From: Bacteroidales bacterium UBA1800
Lineage (GTDB): Bacteria > Bacteroidota > Bacteroidia > Bacteroidales > VadinHA17
Length of the DNA: 49,010 bases
Assembly (NCBI GenBank): GCA_002319915.1
Contig: DCFQ01000068.1
Span: 22,886 to 71,895 of the forward strand
Direction of reading: 5' to 3'
Every line of letters begins with the position of its first letter. Position 1 is the first letter of the stretch. A model generated the notes under the pieces. It was not told where the DNA came from and made no database searches. It worked only from the letters and a program-made list of their open reading frames with translations. The position numbers and the translations under genes are program-made. Below are positions 23,256 through 31,542 of this stretch, piece after piece.

Positions 23256-24974
23256 TCAGGCTTCCGGAATTTTAATATCCCTGATATTGAGCTGCAGGTT
23301 CCTGTTCCCCCTGAATTCATTCATCTCTACCGAGTAGCAGATATCGACCAGGTTCCCTCCCTTGATATATTCAAAGAAATCGGCCTGGTTAAAAGCAATG
23401 GCGGGTAATACCTTTGCTCCGGACGACTGGTGCACCAGTTCGAGTTTGAGGTGTTCGCCGCTCGATCCAACCATCCTTCCGGCTCCTGAGTCACTGACAT
23501 TTTTTGAGACAAAGATTGGTGACATGTTTTCAGGACCGAAAGGCTGGAATTTATTAAGGAAGTTTAAGAAATCCTCATTGATCTCCGAGAAGGAAAGCTC
23601 AGAGTCGACGAAAACCCTCGGAACAAGCTGATCCTCTGTGATTGTGCTGTTCACGAAGCTTTCGAAGCGCTCCATGAAGAGGCGGATATTCTCCTTCTTC
23701 ATAGTCAGGCCGGCTGCGAACATATGCCCGCCGAAACTTTCCAGCAGGTCGCTGCAGGCTTCGATCGCCTGGTAAAGGTCATACCCCTGGACCGACCGTG
23801 CCGAACCTGTCGCAAATCCGTTTGATTCTGTCAGGATGACCGTCGGGCGGTAATAGGTCTCGATAAGCCTTGAGGCAACAATCCCGATAACTCCCTTTTT
23901 CCATTGCGGGTTGAAAAGGACCGTGGTCTTTGCATTAAGGTTTCTCTGATCCTCCGAGATCATCCTCATGGCTTCCGTGGTAATTGAACGGTCGATGTTT
24001 CTTCGTTCGTTGTTATAGTTGCTTATCTCCTTGCTTATCCCGGTGGCATATCGTACATCGCTAGAGATCAGGAGCTCAACTGCCCTGCTTCCGGTCTCCA
24101 TCCTCCCGGCGGCGTTTATCCGCGGGCCAATTTTGAATACAATATCCTCAACAGTAATGGCCCTGCAGATCTCTGCTTCCTTTATTATTTCCTTCAAACC
24201 CATCCGCGGGGATTCGTTAAGCTGCTTCAGCCCATAATAAGCCAGCACCCTGTTCTCCCCTGTAAGCGGAACAATATCGGAAGCGATGCTCACAGCGACC
24301 AGATCGAGGTACGGGGAGATACTGGAGAACGGTATTCCCTGGACCCTTGAAAAAGCGTGGATAAGCTTGAATCCGACACCGCAACCGGAGAGCTCCTTGT
24401 AGGGATAGCTGCAAAACGGCTGTTTCGGGTCAAGTACTGCGGTGGCTTTTGGAATCTCATCGCCGGGGTAATGGTGATCACAAATGATCACATCCAGCCC
24501 CCTGGACCTGGCATATTTCACCTTGTCGACAGCTTTTATCCCGCAGTCGAGGGTTATTAAAAGCTTATAGTTGTTCTGATAAGCATAATCGATACCGATG
24601 AAAGAAACGCCGTAGCCTTCCTTATACCTGTCGGGAATGTAATATCCGACATTTGAATACTTCTCCCTCAGAAAAGAATAAAGCATCGCTACGGCAGTTG
24701 TACCATCGACATCGTAGTCGCCGTATACAAGGATCTTTTCATTCTTCTTTATCGCAGTCGATACCCTTTCAACGGCTATATTCATGTCTTTCATCAGGAA
24801 GGGATCATGAAGGTACCCGAGATCAGGTTCAAAAAACGCCTTTGCTTCACCAATTGAAGTGATATTTCGCTGAGCCATCAGGTTGGCCAGGGATTCCGAT
24901 ACTCCCAAAGCCCCGGAAAGATGCTTGATCGTTGCCAGATCACCCTTTTCCTTAATCACCCATTTCTTTTCCAT
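23256..24974 (-). CDS. recJ: Single-stranded-DNA-specific exonuclease RecJ
   Basis: 5'-3' exonuclease on single-stranded DNA in recombination and mismatch repair. The DHH-phosphoesterase motifs are present: VYGDYDVDGTTAVAM (near residue 83), ITLDCG, and ICDHHYPGDEIP, with metal-binding Asp and His. GPRINAAGRM and the DHHA1-domain motif SFGGHMFAAG follow. 572 residues is a normal RecJ length. The start overlaps the lipB stop by 23 bases, so it is co-transcribed with lipA-lipB. Confidence 0.95.
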   Translation of the reverse strand: MEKKWVIKEKGDLATIKHLSGALGVSESLANLMAQRNITSIGEAKAFFEPDLGYLHDPFLMKDMNIAVERVSTAIKKNEKILVYGDYDVDGTTAVAMLYSFLREKYSNVGYYIPDRYKEGYGVSFIGIDYAYQNNYKLLITLDCGIKAVDKVKYARSRGLDVIICDHHYPGDEIPKATAVLDPKQPFCSYPYKELSGCGVGFKLIHAFSRVQGIPFSSISPYLDLVAVSIASDIVPLTGENRVLAYYGLKQLNESPRMGLKEIIKEAEICRAITVEDIVFKIGPRINAAGRMETGSRAVELLISSDVRYATGISKEISNYNNERRNIDRSITTEAMRMISEDQRNLNAKTTVLFNPQWKKGVIGIVASRLIETYYRPTVILTESNGFATGSARSVQGYDLYQAIEACSDLLESFGGHMFAAGLTMKKENIRLFMERFESFVNSTITEDQLVPRVFVDSELSFSEINEDFLNFLNKFQPFGPENMSPIFVSKNVSDSGAGRMVGSSGEHLKLELVHQSSGAKVLPAIAFNQADFFEYIKGGNLVDICYSVEMNEFRGNRNLQLNIRDIKIPEA

Positions 24975-25683
24975 CCTGGTAAGTGAATTTTAGATCAAAA
25001 ACCTTCCGGAGATTATTCCTGATCAGTAATTTGATTTTCCCAACATCCTGTTTATCACCAAGTTCAAGTTCAAGGGAAGTGACCCCTTTGTCAGTAAAAC
25101 CGCAGGGATTAATATAGTTAAAATAACTGAGATCAGTATTGACATTGAATGCAAAACCGTGCATTGTAATGTAGCGGCTCGCTTTTACCCCGATTGCGCA
25201 GATCTTGCGGGTCCGGCCCGTTTCATGAACATCAAGCCACACGCCGGTCGCCCCACCGAGTCTCTCCCCTTTCAGCCCAAGCGTATCCATGGTCAGGATT
25301 ATTGATTCCTCGAGCCCGGAAATATATTCCCTGAGCCCGAGGCCCATCTTCCCGAGATCAAATAAAGGATACCCCACTATCTGCCCGGGACCATGATAGG
25401 TGATATCTCCTCCCCGGTCGGTGCGGAAGAATTCAGCATCCTTTGCCTTTAGCTGGATAAGATCCAGGAGGAGATTGCTCTCCGATCCACTTTTGCCAAG
25501 TGTATAAACGTGAGGATGTTCGACAAATATCAGATGACCCGGTATTCCTTCAGCATTGTTTAATCCATCATCAACATACCCGCTCTTTGCGGCGAGAAGC
25601 TTCCTGAAGATCTCCTCCTGGCAGGCCCAGGTCTCCTTGTAGTTCTTCAAGCCTACATCCTGATATACAACGCTATAACTCAA
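24952..25683 (-). CDS. lipB: Octanoyl-[GcvH]:protein N-octanoyltransferase (lipoyl transferase B)
   Basis: Moves octanoyl from acyl carrier protein to lipoyl domains, the first step of lipoate synthesis. It shows HPHVYTLGKSG, RGGDITYHGPGQIVGYPL (substrate loop) and CAIGVKASRYITMHGFAFNV with the catalytic Lys, plus the later INPCGF Cys. 243 residues is normal. The first codon is TTG (25683); no ATG occurs before the conserved YQDVGL segment, so a TTG start is likely. It lies 33 bases downstream of lipA. Confidence 0.95.
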   Translation of the reverse strand: MSYSVVYQDVGLKNYKETWACQEEIFRKLLAAKSGYVDDGLNNAEGIPGHLIFVEHPHVYTLGKSGSESNLLLDLIQLKAKDAEFFRTDRGGDITYHGPGQIVGYPLFDLGKMGLGLREYISGLEESIILTMDTLGLKGERLGGATGVWLDVHETGRTRKICAIGVKASRYITMHGFAFNVNTDLSYFNYINPCGFTDKGVTSLELELGDKQDVGKIKLLIRNNLRKVFDLKFTYQDGKEMGD

Positions 25684-25716
25684 GGTTTACTAAATTTTAG
25701 CAGCTATGCAATATAG

Positions 25717-26571
25717 CTAATTTTCCCGTGGTGCAGCATGTTTTTCTGCATGGAACGAGGAACGCACGAGCGGACTGCTTTCGACAAATTCGAATCCTGC
25801 ATCCAGGGCTGCTTTCCCATATTCTGTGAACTTTTCCGGACTCACCCATGAAACCGGCTCCATATGCCCGGGTGAAGGCTGTAGGTACTGACCAATTGTT
25901 ATTATCCTGCATCCGGTATCAAACATATCCCTTATGGAGGCGAGGACTTCTTCATCCGTCTCCCCAAGTCCGAGCATTATGCCTGACTTAGCCCTTATTC
26001 CCGACGCGGCCACATACCTGAGCACCTGCAGGCTCGTATCATATTTTGCCTTTGTTCTTATGACCGGAGTAAGGCGCCTTACTGTCTCAAGGTTATGGGA
26101 AACGACATCCGGCCCTGCAGAGATAATTCTGTCGAGGCATTCAGGATCGCCGTCAAAATCCGGGATAAGGCTCTCAATGGTTATTCCCGGGTTCGCCTCC
26201 CTGACCAGGAGGATCGTTTGTGCCCAGAATCCGGATCCGCCGTCCCCTAGATCGTCGCGGTCGACCGAGGTTATGACGCAATGTTTCAAACCGAGGGATC
26301 TGATTGTTTCCGCGAGCCGTCCGGGTTCATCAGGATCAGGCGGCAGGGGCCTGCCAGTGGCGGTTGCGCAGAATTTGCACGCCCTTGTACAGGTATCTCC
26401 GAGGATCATGAATGTGGCCGTCCCTGCATTCCAGCACTCTCCTATATTCGGGCAGTTCCCGCTTGTGCAGATCGTATGCAGGCGATAGTCCTGAACAAGC
26501 CTTTTCACCCTTGAATAATTTTCACCGCTGGCCCTCTGCATCTTCATCCAGTCAGGAAATCTTCGCCCCAT
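25717..26571 (-). CDS. lipA: Lipoyl synthase (radical SAM)
   Basis: Inserts two sulfurs into protein-bound octanoate. It has the auxiliary-cluster motif CTSGNCPNIGEC (CxxxxCxxxxxC) and the radical SAM motif CTRACKFCATATG (CxxxCxxC). VDRDDLGDGGSGFW and a C-terminal VESSPLVRSSFHA, with the conserved auxiliary-cluster Ser, follow. The frame opens at 26652. A perfect -7 box at 26595-26602 lies inside that extension, so the ATG at 26571 (MGRRFPDWMK, the typical LipA N terminus) is chosen, giving 284 residues. It leads the lipA-lipB-recJ operon. Confidence 0.96.
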   Translation of the reverse strand: MGRRFPDWMKMQRASGENYSRVKRLVQDYRLHTICTSGNCPNIGECWNAGTATFMILGDTCTRACKFCATATGRPLPPDPDEPGRLAETIRSLGLKHCVITSVDRDDLGDGGSGFWAQTILLVREANPGITIESLIPDFDGDPECLDRIISAGPDVVSHNLETVRRLTPVIRTKAKYDTSLQVLRYVAASGIRAKSGIMLGLGETDEEVLASIRDMFDTGCRIITIGQYLQPSPGHMEPVSWVSPEKFTEYGKAALDAGFEFVESSPLVRSSFHAEKHAAPREN

Positions 26572-26594
26572 ATCTGTTGCCTTTTGTGAGGCAG

Positions 26595-26602
26595 CAAAGG
26601 TA
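26595..26602 (-). promoter_or_regulatory. -7 promoter box for lipA-lipB-recJ
   Basis: Minus strand TACCTTTG, exact TAnnTTTG, 23 bases before the chosen lipA ATG. Confidence 0.5.
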
Positions 26603-26775
26603 CAATATTTTCCCGAGGCCATTTCCAGAACATCACCTAAATTACTCATCATCCCCCGGCGAATGCAAAAGCCCGGCCTCCCGCATGAAACTGCGGATCA
26701 GCCTCCGCAGCCAGGAGTTATAAAAAAGGGTTCCACGGAACCATCAAAGAAATAAATACTGAATTTAAAAAATCT

Positions 26776-26783
26776 TATATTTG
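26776..26783 (+). promoter_or_regulatory. -7 promoter box for the fucI operon
   Basis: TATATTTG, an exact match, 38 bases before the fucI ATG. The region 26603-26775 upstream is otherwise AT-rich without features I can name. Confidence 0.55.
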
Positions 26784-26821
26784 TTAACTGACAAATATCT
26801 GTTCAATCAAATCAAATTCAT

Positions 26822-28624
26822 ATGGCCAGCGAAGAACTTAAAATTAACCGGAATTACCAGACAGTTATCGGCGAGTTCCCCAGGGTTGGGATACGCCCGG
26901 TAATTGACGGACGCGAGCGCGGAGTAAGGGAAGCTCTTGAAAAGCAGACAATGAACATGGCTGTTGCAGCTTCAAAGTTCATCAGCAAGCACCTCTATTA
27001 CCCGAATGGCAAACCGGTGGAATGTGTAATTGCCGATACCTGCATCGGCGGAGTGGCGGAAGCAGCCACTTGTGCTGAAAAATTCAGGAAAGAGGGCGTC
27101 GGTGTCAGCCTGACGGTCACGCCATGCTGGTGCTATGGAAGTGAGACGATCGACATGGATCCCATGCTTGCGAAGGCAATCTGGGGTTTTAACGGGACCG
27201 AAAGGCCGGGTGCAGTTTATCTTGCAGCGGCTCTTGCAGGACATACCATGAAAGGCCTCCCAACATTCGGCATTTATGGGCATGACGTCCAGGATGCAGG
27301 CGATCAGTCAATACCTGATGATGTAGGTGCAAAACTGATCAGGTTTGTCAGGGCCGGTCTTGCCGTCGGCCAAATGAAGGGGAAATCATACCTTTCGATG
27401 GGTTCGGTGTCAATGGGGATCGCGGGATCCATTGTGAGGGAGGATTTTTTCCAGGAGTACCTGGGCATGAGGAATGAGTACGTTGATATGAGCGAGTTCA
27501 TCCGCAGGATGAATGAAGATATATACGACAAGGCAGAATTCAAGAAAGCGCATGCCTGGACTAAAAAGTTCTGCAGGGAAGGGAAAGATCTCAATACCAG
27601 GCAGTCGACCAGGGCCAGAAAGGACAAGGAGTGGGAGATCGTGGTCAAGATGACCCTTATCGCACGTGACCTTATGGTCGGAAATCCAAAGCTCAGGAAG
27701 CTCGGATTCGGCGAAGAATCGCTTGGACATAACGCAATACTCGCAGGATTCCAGGGCCAGAGACAGTGGACCGACTTCATGCCCAACGGTGACTTCCTGG
27801 AGGCCATCCTGTGCTCGTCCTTCGACTGGAATGGTATCCGGCCGCCATACCTTGTAGCAACGGAAAACGACGCCATGAACGGTACGCCGATGCTGCTCGG
27901 TTACCTTCTCACAAACACCGCACAGATGTTCTCCGATATCAGGACCTACTGGAGCCCTGTCGCAATAAAAAGGGTTACCGGAGTTAAGCCGGATGGCCTT
28001 GCAGAGAACGGGATAATTCATCTTATAAACTCGGGGGCCTCTGCTCTCGATTTCTCGGGCAGGCAGAAAAAAGACGGGACCCCGGCAATAAAGCCCTTCT
28101 GGGAAGTATCCGCCGAAGATGCCGCCGAATGCCTGAAAGCCACTTTGTGGTCACCTGCCAATACCGGATACTTCAGGGGCGGAGGCTTCTCCTCCCAGTT
28201 TACTACCAGGGCCGTTATGCCACTGACGATCTCAAGGATAAACCTGGTCAAAGGTCTTGGACCCGTCATGCAGATCGCAGAAGGCTGGACAGTTGACCTT
28301 CCGGAAAAGATCAACAAGATCCTCACCGAACGGACCGATCCGGGCTGGCCGACAACATGGTTCGCCCCGAGGCTTACCGGAAAGGGACCCTTCACGGATG
28401 TTTACTCTGTTATGGCCAACTGGGGTGCAAACCATTCCTCTTCCAGTTTCGGGCATATAGGCGCCGACCTGATCACCCTCGCCTCAATGCTGAGGATCCC
28501 GGTATGCATGCACAATGTCCCTGAAGAGGATATATTCAGGCCGAGTTCATGGAACGCCTTCGGAATGGATAAGGAGGGCGCTGATTACAGGGCCTGCAGT
28601 TCATACGGCTCACTCTACAGATAA
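26822..28624 (+). CDS. fucI: L-fucose isomerase
   Basis: Converts L-fucose to L-fuculose (also D-arabinose to D-ribulose) with Mn2+. The 600 residues match the roughly 590-residue FucI family from the N terminus (RVGIRPVIDGRERGVRE) through VTPCWCYGSETIDMD and TENDAMNGTPMLLGY. The latter carries the catalytic Glu; the family Asp is in FSDIRTYWSP. The C-terminal YSVMANWGANHSSSSFGHIG segment is the usual substrate-binding end. It is followed after 49 bases by a small membrane gene and then by fucK. No fucose transporter, aldolase or regulator is in the window, so the pathway is only partly here. Confidence 0.96.
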   Translation: MASEELKINRNYQTVIGEFPRVGIRPVIDGRERGVREALEKQTMNMAVAASKFISKHLYYPNGKPVECVIADTCIGGVAEAATCAEKFRKEGVGVSLTVTPCWCYGSETIDMDPMLAKAIWGFNGTERPGAVYLAAALAGHTMKGLPTFGIYGHDVQDAGDQSIPDDVGAKLIRFVRAGLAVGQMKGKSYLSMGSVSMGIAGSIVREDFFQEYLGMRNEYVDMSEFIRRMNEDIYDKAEFKKAHAWTKKFCREGKDLNTRQSTRARKDKEWEIVVKMTLIARDLMVGNPKLRKLGFGEESLGHNAILAGFQGQRQWTDFMPNGDFLEAILCSSFDWNGIRPPYLVATENDAMNGTPMLLGYLLTNTAQMFSDIRTYWSPVAIKRVTGVKPDGLAENGIIHLINSGASALDFSGRQKKDGTPAIKPFWEVSAEDAAECLKATLWSPANTGYFRGGGFSSQFTTRAVMPLTISRINLVKGLGPVMQIAEGWTVDLPEKINKILTERTDPGWPTTWFAPRLTGKGPFTDVYSVMANWGANHSSSSFGHIGADLITLASMLRIPVCMHNVPEEDIFRPSSWNAFGMDKEGADYRACSSYGSLYR

Positions 28625-28673
28625 TAGCTTTGCTGTTTTAACTTTTGATCGATTATAACACGGAGGACCCTAA

Positions 28674-29120
28674 ATGGAAAACTCACCTGAACCCCGCAGG
28701 ATTGAGATCAGTACATCAAGCCTGAATCACCTGAACTCTACCAGGAAATGGACCATGTTCCTGTCAGTCCTGGGATTTATCTTTCTTGGCCTGCTGATAA
28801 TCTTCGGCCTGGTCACAAGCACCTTCCTGACAACCTTTAAGACCAGGGAGGTCAACCTCGGAGTACCTGAATCATTGTTTATCGTGGTATTCATAGTTGG
28901 TGCAGCGATTTACTTCTTTCCTGTCTTTTACCTGTTCAGATTCTCCAGGAACATGCGCGATGCTATCCAGGGCATTAACCAGGAAAAGCTCGATAAGGCC
29001 TTCAGGAACCTCAGGATCTATTTTACCTATATCGGGATACTGGTGATCATCGTCCTCTCAATCTACCTTCTCGCACTGATCGCTGCAGGGGCTTCCATTT
29101 CATTCCTGAAAGGTTCCTGA
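28674..29120 (+). CDS. Small membrane protein, DUF5362-like
   Basis: 148 residues with three hydrophobic segments (about 28-52, 65-90 and 122-142) and charged loops (SRNMRDAIQGINQEKLDKAF). The pattern LNSTRKWTMFLSVLGFIFLGLL at the N terminus and PVFYLFRFSRNM in the middle recalls the Bacteroidota DUF5362 family. That assignment is from memory of the family pattern. A GGAGG ribosome site lies 7 bases before the ATG. It is wedged between fucI and fucK on the same strand with short gaps, so it is co-transcribed, but no link to fucose use is evident. Confidence 0.7.
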   Translation: MENSPEPRRIEISTSSLNHLNSTRKWTMFLSVLGFIFLGLLIIFGLVTSTFLTTFKTREVNLGVPESLFIVVFIVGAAIYFFPVFYLFRFSRNMRDAIQGINQEKLDKAFRNLRIYFTYIGILVIIVLSIYLLALIAAGASISFLKGS

Positions 29121-29142
29121 TCTCTAATCCTGCCGGAGAAAT

Positions 29143-30561
29143 ATGGCATATAAGGATATAGTTATTGTTTATGACTGCGGAGCCACCAATGTCAGGGCAA
29201 TTGCCATTGATATGAAGGGAAAGATACTCGCTTCAGGCTCCCTGCCCAACAACAGCGTTCCGGATCCATTCTTCCCGGAATTCAGGATCTGGGACGTGAC
29301 TGCGATATGGGCCGGCATGTGCAATCTCTCGAAAAAGGTCACGAGCAGCATTGATCCGGAACGGATTGCGGGAACAACCGTGACAACTTTCGGTGTTGAT
29401 GGCACCCTCTTCGACAACAACGGCAAGATGCTTTATCCGGTAATTTCGTGGCAGTGCGGGAGGACGAAACCGGTGATGGCGGATATCGGCAGGTACATCC
29501 CCCTCCGGGACCTGTACAGTGAAGCCGGGGTGCTCCCGTTCACCTTCAATACGATAAATAAGCTGATCTGGTTCAGGGAAAACCGCCCGGACCTGATCGG
29601 CAGCAGTTCCAGGTTCCTGTTCATGCCGTCGATCTTCGCGCTGTTCCTCACCGGCGAAATGGCAAATGATACAACCATGGCGGGGACCTCCATGCTTACC
29701 AACCCTGGTGCAAGAGGCTTCTCGGGCACTATCCTTGACAAAATAGGTTTTCCCGCAGAAAAATTTGGCACAATAGTCGAACCGGGCACGATGATTGGCA
29801 GAGTCACCCGGAAAGCTTCTGAAGAAACGGGACTTCCTGCAGGGCTTCCTGTCGTGGCAACAGGCCATGATACCCAGTTTGCAGTATTCGGCTCGGGCGC
29901 CGGCAGATACCAGCCTGTTCTGAGCTCTGGCACCTGGGAGATCCTGATGGTCAGGGCCTCAGGGTTCTCGACGGGCGAAGAGCAGCTCAGCCTCGGTATA
30001 ACGACCGAACTCGATCCTATACCCGGGTTATACAACATTGGAAAACAATGGATAGCCTCAGGGATCATAGAATGGATCAGAAGGAGTTTTTTCAGCAATG
30101 TGCCCGGGGATGTTTATGAGGATATGATCGTTGGAGCTTCGAAGGTCCCGGAGGGGAGCAACGGTGTCAGGATAATCCCCGATTTCTGCGGGGAGATTGA
30201 GGGGGGCACCGGGGGCCAGATCCACGGACTGACTATGGGATCAACCCGTTATGAAATATTCCGGGCTGCCCTGGAATCCCTCGCAATGAACCTCGTATCC
30301 GCAAGGTTAGCTCTCGAGAATGCCGGAGGGTTCAGTTCCGAAAGCATAATCTGCGTAGGGGGCGGTTCAAAGAACAGGCTGTGGAACCAACTCAGGGCTG
30401 ACTATACCGGGTTGCCCGTCATCATAACCGGACAAAAGGAGACTACGGTGCTTGGAGCATCATTGTTCGTGCAGTCAGCCTGTGGAAATTCCCCGTCGCC
30501 GGAGGAGGCAAGAAAAGAGGTAGATTACCGGACCGAAGTATTTGAGCCCCGTCTAAGTTGA
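29143..30561 (+). CDS. fucK: L-fuculokinase (FGGY carbohydrate kinase)
   Basis: Phosphorylates L-fuculose to L-fuculose 1-phosphate. The FGGY fold is shown by the N-terminal phosphate loop VYDCGATNVRAIAID, the VTTFGVDGTLFD strand with the catalytic Asp, GHDTQFAVFGSG (second phosphate motif) and CVGGGSKNRLWNQL (adenosine motif). 472 residues is normal for FucK and the related rhamnulokinases. Placement after fucI supports fuculose over rhamnulose as substrate. Confidence 0.9.
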   Translation: MAYKDIVIVYDCGATNVRAIAIDMKGKILASGSLPNNSVPDPFFPEFRIWDVTAIWAGMCNLSKKVTSSIDPERIAGTTVTTFGVDGTLFDNNGKMLYPVISWQCGRTKPVMADIGRYIPLRDLYSEAGVLPFTFNTINKLIWFRENRPDLIGSSSRFLFMPSIFALFLTGEMANDTTMAGTSMLTNPGARGFSGTILDKIGFPAEKFGTIVEPGTMIGRVTRKASEETGLPAGLPVVATGHDTQFAVFGSGAGRYQPVLSSGTWEILMVRASGFSTGEEQLSLGITTELDPIPGLYNIGKQWIASGIIEWIRRSFFSNVPGDVYEDMIVGASKVPEGSNGVRIIPDFCGEIEGGTGGQIHGLTMGSTRYEIFRAALESLAMNLVSARLALENAGGFSSESIICVGGGSKNRLWNQLRADYTGLPVIITGQKETTVLGASLFVQSACGNSPSPEEARKEVDYRTEVFEPRLS

Positions 30562-30592
30562 ACTTTTGACCGGGAAATGGGTTAATTCATTG

Positions 30593-30599
30593 TACTTTG
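30593..30599 (+). promoter_or_regulatory. Possible promoter for the aminotransferase gene
   Basis: TACTTTG is one base short of TAnnTTTG, with TTGAC at 30566-30570 upstream at a roughly suitable distance. It is 14 bases before the ATG. Confidence 0.3.
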
Positions 30600-30613
30600 T
30601 TGAAACCTGACAA

Positions 30614-31468
30614 ATGGAAACAGCTTTTTTCAACGGGAAATTTCTCCCAAAAGATGAGATAAAAATAAGCCCCGATGACCGGGCATTTCTCTTCGCGGAA
30701 GGAATTTACGAAGTGGTAAGATGGTATGAAGGGTTCTTCTATGATATGATCAGCCATATGACAAGGTTAAAGAGGAGCCTGCGTGAAGTCAATATCCTGT
30801 GGAACGGCGCGGATTCATTTCCGGATATTGCCAGGCAGCTTATCGGCCTCAACCGCCTCGATCAGTCACAGGCTCTTGTTTATCTCCAGGTGAACAGGGG
30901 AGGTGCCAGGCGCACACATTCCTTCCCTGATCCCCCGTTGGAGCCGACAGTATATGCGTTTGCACGGGATTTCGTGCCTGAAAACAGCGGAAGGGATAAC
31001 GGGGTCCGTGTAATGCTCAGAGAGGACATACGCTGGAGCAGATGCGATATAAAGTCGGTGGCGCTCCTTCCAAATACGATGTGTTACCAGGAAGCCCTTG
31101 ACAAAGGGTTCTTCGAATGTGCTTTCGTGAGGAACGGGAATATCACCGAATGCACCCATTCAAATATTTTCTTTGTTATACACGGGGTCCTCTACACCTA
31201 TCCCGAATCAGTCTATGTATTATCGGGAGTTACGAGGAAGAACATCCTGAGGATTGCAGATCAGGCAGGAATGGCGGTTAAGACCGAACCTGTTTCGCTC
31301 GAAATGCTTGAAAGGGCCCAGGAAGCTTTCACCACAAACACCTCGGGAGAAGTGACACCAGTGATCGCACTGAATGACAAAGTGATAGGAAATGGCCAGC
31401 CGGGTCCGGTAACAAGGATCCTTCGCGAGAGGTTCAATGAGGAACTCTGCTCGCTCCGGCACTCCTGA
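30614..31468 (+). CDS. dat: Class IV aminotransferase, D-amino-acid (D-alanine) transaminase-like
   Basis: A pyridoxal-phosphate enzyme of fold type IV. It shows SPDDRAFLFAEGIYEVVR at the N terminus and DIKSVALLPNTMCYQEA, whose Lys is the cofactor-binding residue. ECTHSNIFFV follows, then LSGVTRKNIL and TTNTSGEVTPV. The DIKS-LLPN form is that of D-alanine aminotransferases rather than branched-chain ones, but substrates in this fold are hard to predict. 284 residues is normal. It may supply or degrade D-amino acids for cell-wall synthesis. Confidence 0.82.
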   Translation: METAFFNGKFLPKDEIKISPDDRAFLFAEGIYEVVRWYEGFFYDMISHMTRLKRSLREVNILWNGADSFPDIARQLIGLNRLDQSQALVYLQVNRGGARRTHSFPDPPLEPTVYAFARDFVPENSGRDNGVRVMLREDIRWSRCDIKSVALLPNTMCYQEALDKGFFECAFVRNGNITECTHSNIFFVIHGVLYTYPESVYVLSGVTRKNILRIADQAGMAVKTEPVSLEMLERAQEAFTTNTSGEVTPVIALNDKVIGNGQPGPVTRILRERFNEELCSLRHS

Positions 31469-31509
31469 AGCCTGCGACCGTACACCCCGTCAGCTCTGAC
31501 GATTTTTTC

Positions 31510-31517
31510 TATATTTG
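31510..31517 (+). promoter_or_regulatory. -7 promoter box for lysS
   Basis: TATATTTG followed by C, an exact match, 25 bases before the lysS ATG. Confidence 0.55.
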
Positions 31518-31542
31518 CATAAAATCATAAATTAATAAAGAG

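Noticed and set aside
23227..23267. CCGGAA...TTCCGG stem between the helix-hairpin-helix gene and recJ as a bidirectional terminator.
   Set aside because: The loop is 29 bases and one arm lies in the recJ coding end; T-runs are weak.
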